64,000 nucleotides of DNA from JANQSS01 sp965249735 (GTDB lineage: Bacteria; Bacteroidota; Bacteroidia; Chitinophagales; Saprospiraceae), in contig CBDFMS010000025.1 in the NCBI GenBank assembly GCA_965249735.1, positions 620,001 through 684,000 of the forward strand, in the 5' to 3' direction. How positions within the stretch are numbered: position 1 is the stretch's first letter; every line of letters starts with the position of its first letter. The notes under the pieces were generated by a model that was not told the origin of the DNA, searched no databases, and saw only the letters and a list, made by a program, of their open reading frames with translations. The translations under genes were made by a program, and so were the position numbers. Below are positions 63,901 to 64,000 of this stretch, in pieces.

Positions 63901-64000
63901 TGGTTGTGAATCCTGACGGAACGATCGACTATACACCAGATCCGAACTTCTCAGGAGTAGACAGCTTCATGTACGTTGTATGTGATAGCACACAACCTGA
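51948..64000 (+). CDS. Giant 3: exported multidomain repeat protein, 3' end beyond the window
   Basis: The frame from the ATG at 51948 has no stop in the stretches I translated and is still in phase at 63969, so at least 4017 codons are present. The signal peptide is residues 1-29 (FVLLLLISCSNVVAAQ), and LISC also resembles a lipobox. The domains are: LamG/ConA-like (35-265, NLWLKADAGV); a DUF8202-like region (265-461, VAGIGRDDSSSLGQVQSKSI); two copies of a five-blade beta-propeller-like block plus a linker (466-1237); TSP3-like calcium motifs (about 1242-1266 and 1472-1500, DTDLDGFPDHCDLDSDGDG); a PKD-like domain (about 1565-1655); twelve 70-residue units (1661-2501); a DUF11-like domain (2592-2756); and about 13 cadherin/Big-like 98-residue units (2758 onward). 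A terminal sorting domain, if any, lies outside the window. The likely role is a surface adhesin, by inference. Confidence 0.9.
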   Translation, partial: MPIYYLLIKNNIKIFVLLLLISCSNVVAAQTVPGGVSTNLNLWLKADAGVTGTTAVTAWADQSGNSYDATATQGPELSNNSINFNPALDFVSAGSEYLQIINGILGTATHNDAWVYTVSKTDLDQEQTVIFENVSGANESFDVLTPWSNEETYFDFGAYGGGGRIQVLWGSNYGDYNMWTYGTSTGTTTANGTRKVIQRDGAVIVSNNNNDNATGNNSHFYVGGGYSDGVGTTRSFDGEIAEIIVYLGVPSALEQEKVQSYLGVKYGITKNSADNGGTGGQDERDYFASDATVIWDYATNATYHNDVAGIGRDDSSSLGQVQSKSINEDAIVTILAEGEGSNAANSFVDMVNKEFLLFGNNDAGAIWTEAGAPVGYNVLSRQWTVQETGDVGTVQLDVDVTDADFVLPGLLNGTSYYFIYDANNDGDLSNETPIAMTDQGGGVWRITGIDFDNGEEFTIATESTPPCLAYVGPTAFDVNNAVFIDAFSVAGQETAPRDVVFSADGTKMFVLGNTGNDVNEYTLTTAWDVSTASFVDAFSVATQETSPFGLAFSTDGTKMFVAGNADKVNEYTLATAWDVSTASFVDAFSVAAQETITRGLTFSTDGIKMFVSGNGGGGEVNEYTLATAWDVSTATFANVFSVVAQDNVPSEVAFSADGMQMFVTGDVDDDVNEYTLTTAWDVSTASFVGSFSVATEDTSPSGIAFNAHGTKMFISGQAGDDVNEYSIDPGDYPESAINDGSIDNSNPLVIYLNDDTFQDTDNDNILDVGTEVTINNVPPGLMPVMTLSDNDTKVTLTFTGNATDHINADDVADLTFVFDDTAFTMADAADVCNSGDGGAFSSNVGVDFRDPPCLTYVGPTAFDINRAAFIDAFSVAGQENGPRDVVFSADGIKMFVLGNQGDDVNEYTLTTAWDVSTASFVDAFSVAGQETSPFGLAFSTDGTKMFVMGATGDDVNEYTLSTAWDVSTATFVDAFSVAGQEINPLGLEFSTDGIKMFVIGNTGDDVNEYTLSTAWDVSTASFVDVFSVAAQDGTPTEATFSADGMQMFVIGFNSNAINKYALSTAWDVSTASFVGNFFVTEQETSPTGISFSADGTKMFIIGIDGDDVNEYSIDPGDYVENVANDGSIDNSDPLVIYLGDGSTFQDTDNDNILDVGTEVTINNVPAGLTPVMTLSDNDTRVTLTFTGNATDHISLNDVADLTFVFDDTAFTLGDAAKVCNSGDGGAFSTNVGVTFDDPEDKDGDGIPDISDLDDDNDGILDVDEFCEATPDSLVTLIYPGVGELGSVAETITAPIIIGSGVGMTALYENSGFYLGAPIDMRVTVTSLPVGGVGTINFATDHLGVNFLGTQNIGEDIGLRLEFFEAGTTIPAVVDYGLAVRDLDNNSRVQFITEELVETHLHPSTFLTESINGIYTQFVGTVATNADPRATVFAVYEGVSVIDYIWKKEFDNSGTGFGDYGDVPFSLPCELDTDLDGFPDHCDLDSDGDGCPDAIEGDSIFTSVDLVTSAIHGGNTTGEPTFNGFAGPIQDNLGTTVDTVTSSATYGVPIVAPDTIAVAQGVGTSLIINEYTCTATNDGPICVGDTVQLNSSLSEAGIGDISAQATYSWSSDSSAIFSDTTDQNPTASGVSDGEVFTVTITQPNGCTIECTTTVSVQALPNAGTNDSLTICEGETVTAAELFTSLGGAPDAGGVWIPVLAGAGTYTYVVTATAPCTENDSSDVVVTEQTALDPGSNGTLTICEGETVTAAELFTSLGGTPDALGVWTPVLSGAGTYTYTHAAVGECPAVSADVVVTAQPALDAGTNGTLTICEGETVTAGELFTSLGGTPDVGGAWTPVLSGAGTYTYTHAATGECPAVSADVVVTAQPALDAGINGTLTICAGETVTAAELFTSLGGTPDAGGVWTPVLSGAGTYTYTHAAVGECPAVSADVVVTEQTALDPGTNGTLTICAGETVTAGELFTSLGGTPDAGGAWTPVLSGAGTYTYTHAAVGECPAVSADVVVTEQTALDPGSNGTLTICAGETVTAGELFTSLGGTPDAGGAWTPVLAGAGTYTYTHAAVGECPAVSADVVVTEQTALDPGSNGTLTICAGETVTAGELFTSLGGTPDAGGAWTPVLAGAGTYTYTHAAVGECPAVSADVVVTEQTALDPGTNGTLTICAGETVTAGELFTSLGGTPDAGGAWTPVLAGAGTYTYTHAAVGECPAVSADVVVTEQTALDPGSNGTLTICAGETVTAGELFTSLGGTPDAGGAWTPVLAGAGTYTYTHAAVGECPAVSADVVVTEQPALDPGSNGTLTICAGETVTAGELFTSLGGTPDAGGAWTPVLAGAGTYTYTHAAVGECPAVSADVVVTEQPALDPGSNGTLTICAGETVTAGELFTSLGGTPDAGGAWTPVLAGAGTYTYTHAATGECPAVNADVVVTEQDSLDAGSNGTLTICEGETVTAGELFISLGGTPDTGGVWTPVLAGAGTYTYTHAATGECPAVNADVVVSEQLAPDATVIPTATVCNAAISTPSHLLDFNALVTAGSAGTWANTDSAAVSLANLSAVDFTDVTPGSYTFTYTTNTAVVPCDEQSFATEVTVNECSNPSIELFKSVESIADVNGNGIVDAGDTISYSFEVSNTGNVDLNEVTVSDPLLTVSGGPIHLAIGATDNSTFTGSYVILQADVDAGGVENVATTAGTPVDGNGDPIDVDVDGDPNNDDVTDTSDAGTNPDGTDVTNPSETETDNPLDRNPNDSNDPTDDPTTTLIDPIPPMAVDDVTVTDSNTPVTTDPLDNDNPGTNPLDPASVDTIPNEGPTNGTVVVNPDGTIDYSPDPNFSGVDSFMYVVCDSTQPVPLCDTATVVITVTADPPIAVDDVTTTDSDTPVTTDPLDNDNPGTNPLDPSSVDTIPGEGPTNGTVVVNPDGTIDYTPDPNFSGVDSFMYVVCDSTQPDPLCDTATVVITVTADPPMAVDDVTVTDSNTPVTTDPLDNDNPGTNPLDPSSVDTIPGEGPTNGTVVVNPDGTIDYTPDPNFSGVDSFMYVVCDSTQPDPLCDTATVVVTVTADPPMAVDDVTVTDSNTPVTTDPLDNDNPGTNPLDPSSVDTIPGEGPTNGTVVVNPDGTIDYTPDPNFSGVDSFMYVVCDSTQPDPLCDTATVVITVTADPPIAVDDVTTTDSDTPVTTDPLDNDNPGTNPLDPSSVDTIPGEGPTNGTVVVNPDGTIDYTPDPNFSGVDSFMYVVCDSTQPDPLCDTATVVITVTADPPMAVDDVTTTDSNTPVTTDPLDNDNPGTNPLDPSSVDTIPGEGPTNGTVVVNPDGTIDYTPDPNFSGVDSFMYVVCDSTQPDPLCDTATVVVTVTADPPMAVDDVTTTDSNTPVTTDPLDNDNPGTNPLDPSSVDTIPGEGPTNGTVVVNPDGTIGYTPDPNFSGVDSFMYVVCDSTQPDPLCDTATVVITVTADPPIAVDDVTTTDSDTPVTTDPLDNDNPGTNPLDPSSVDTIPGEGPTNGTVVVNPDGTIDYTPDPNFSGVDSFMYVVCDSTQPDPLCDTATVVITVTADPPMAVDDVTTTDSNTPVTTDPLDNDNPGTNPLDPSSVDTIPGEGPTNGTVVVNPDGTIDYTPDPNFSGVDSFMYVVCDSTQPDPLCDTATVVVTVTADPPMAVDDVTTTDSNTPVTTDPLDNDNPGTNPLDPSSVDTIPGEGPTNGTVVVNPDGTIDYTPDPNFSGVDSFMYVVCDSTQPDPSLCDTATVVITVTADPPMAVDDVTTTDSNTPVTTDPLDNDNPGTNPLDPSSVDTIPGEGPTNGTVVVNPDGTIDYTPDPNFSGVDSFMYVVCDSTQPDPLCDTATVVVTVTADPPMAVDDVTVTDSNTPVTTDPLDNDNPGTNPLDPSSVDTIPGEGPTNGTVVVNPDGTIDYTPDPNFSGVDSFMYVVCDSTQPDPSLCDTATVVITVTADPPMAVDDVTTTDSNTPVTTDPLDNDNPGTNPLDPASVDTIPGEGPTNGTVVVNPDGTIDYTPDPNFSGVDSFMYVVCDSTQP
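53343..55660 (+). repeat. Two 1158-bp tandem copies of a beta-propeller-like block in giant 3
   Basis: CCCTGCCTTGCCTACGTAGG at 53343 recurs with one change at 54501. Each copy encodes PPCLxYVGPTAFD, five propeller-like units of about 51 residues (FSVAGQETxP, SADGTKMFVLG, NEYTLTTAWDVSTA), then EYSIDPGDY and a linker with DTDNDNILDVGTEVTI. The copies have diverged moderately. Confidence 0.88.
56928..59450 (+). repeat. Twelve 70-residue units (210 bp) in giant 3
   Basis: Units start at 56928, 57141 and then every 210 bp to 59241; the first is 213 bp. The unit carries GTLTICAGETVTAGELFTSL, GGTPDAGG(A/V)WTPVL and TYTYTHAAVGECPAVSADVV, with two cysteines. Copies between 57980 and 59160 are almost identical, while the outer units have diverged, as expected for central expansion. 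Confidence 0.92.
60219..64000 (+). repeat. Array of 98-residue cadherin/Big-like units in giant 3
   Basis: The unit is 294 bp with PPMAVDDVTTTDSNTPVTTD, NPLDPSSVDTIPGEGPTNGT and NPDGTIDYTPDPNFSGVDSF. About 13 units are in the window, and the array runs past the edge. A three-unit (882-bp) higher-order period is visible from about 60400 to 63000. From about 62594 the period becomes two units plus one codon (591 bp). Confidence 0.93.

Overview
The window suggests a free-living member of the Bacteroidota, most likely the Saprospiria or a neighbouring lineage. The evidence is two type IX secretion (T9SS) type A C-terminal sorting domains, tandem SprB-type repeats, promoter-like sequences of the Bacteroidota form TTG-N17-20-TAnnTTTG, AT-rich spacers, few Shine-Dalgarno sequences, and a futalosine-pathway menaquinone enzyme (MqnC). 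I see no rRNA, tRNA, insertion sequence, integrase, reverse transcriptase or CRISPR array. The lineage call is inference.

Layout. Positions 1-8 kb hold housekeeping and metabolic genes: a DEAD-box RNA helicase divergent from a glutaryl-CoA dehydrogenase, a secreted parallel beta-helix protein, and a tight five-gene operon (HAD phosphatase, GNAT acetyltransferase, PhzF-like isomerase, SAM methyltransferase, PNPOx-fold flavoprotein). Positions 8.5-24.5 kb are one 5331-codon gene (giant 1) with a structured leader and a strong terminator. Positions 24.6-33.6 kb hold a small lipoprotein gene, then a leftward run: mqnC, a T9SS-exported BNR/sortilin-like protein, purine nucleoside phosphorylase, uvrA and an EamA transporter. 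Positions 33.8-50.5 kb hold a small exported protein overlapping by one base a 4836-codon gene (giant 2), then a short secreted protein that repeats giant 2's C-terminal module. Positions 51-64 kb hold a small, possibly truncated secreted protein and a third giant gene (giant 3). Giant 3 starts at 51948 and stays open to the window edge, at least 4017 codons.

The three giants fill about two thirds of the window. They are built from a shared kit: SprB repeats of 76-78 residues with four cysteines each, DUF11-like domains, cadherin/Big-like 98-residue units, a 70-residue unit, PKD, HYR and P-domain modules, and beta-propeller-like repeats. They are best read as very long cell-surface or released adhesins. 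Known SprB of Flavobacterium johnsoniae is a T9SS-exported gliding adhesin, so adhesion, gliding or matrix building are the natural hypotheses.

The arrays show expansions of different ages: near-identical 1404-bp-offset blocks in giant 2, and 882-bp then 591-bp higher-order periods in giant 3. Only giant 1 and the BNR protein show a recognisable T9SS type A tail. Giant 2 and its short neighbour end instead in a shared module, which may be an alternative surface anchor or sorting element.
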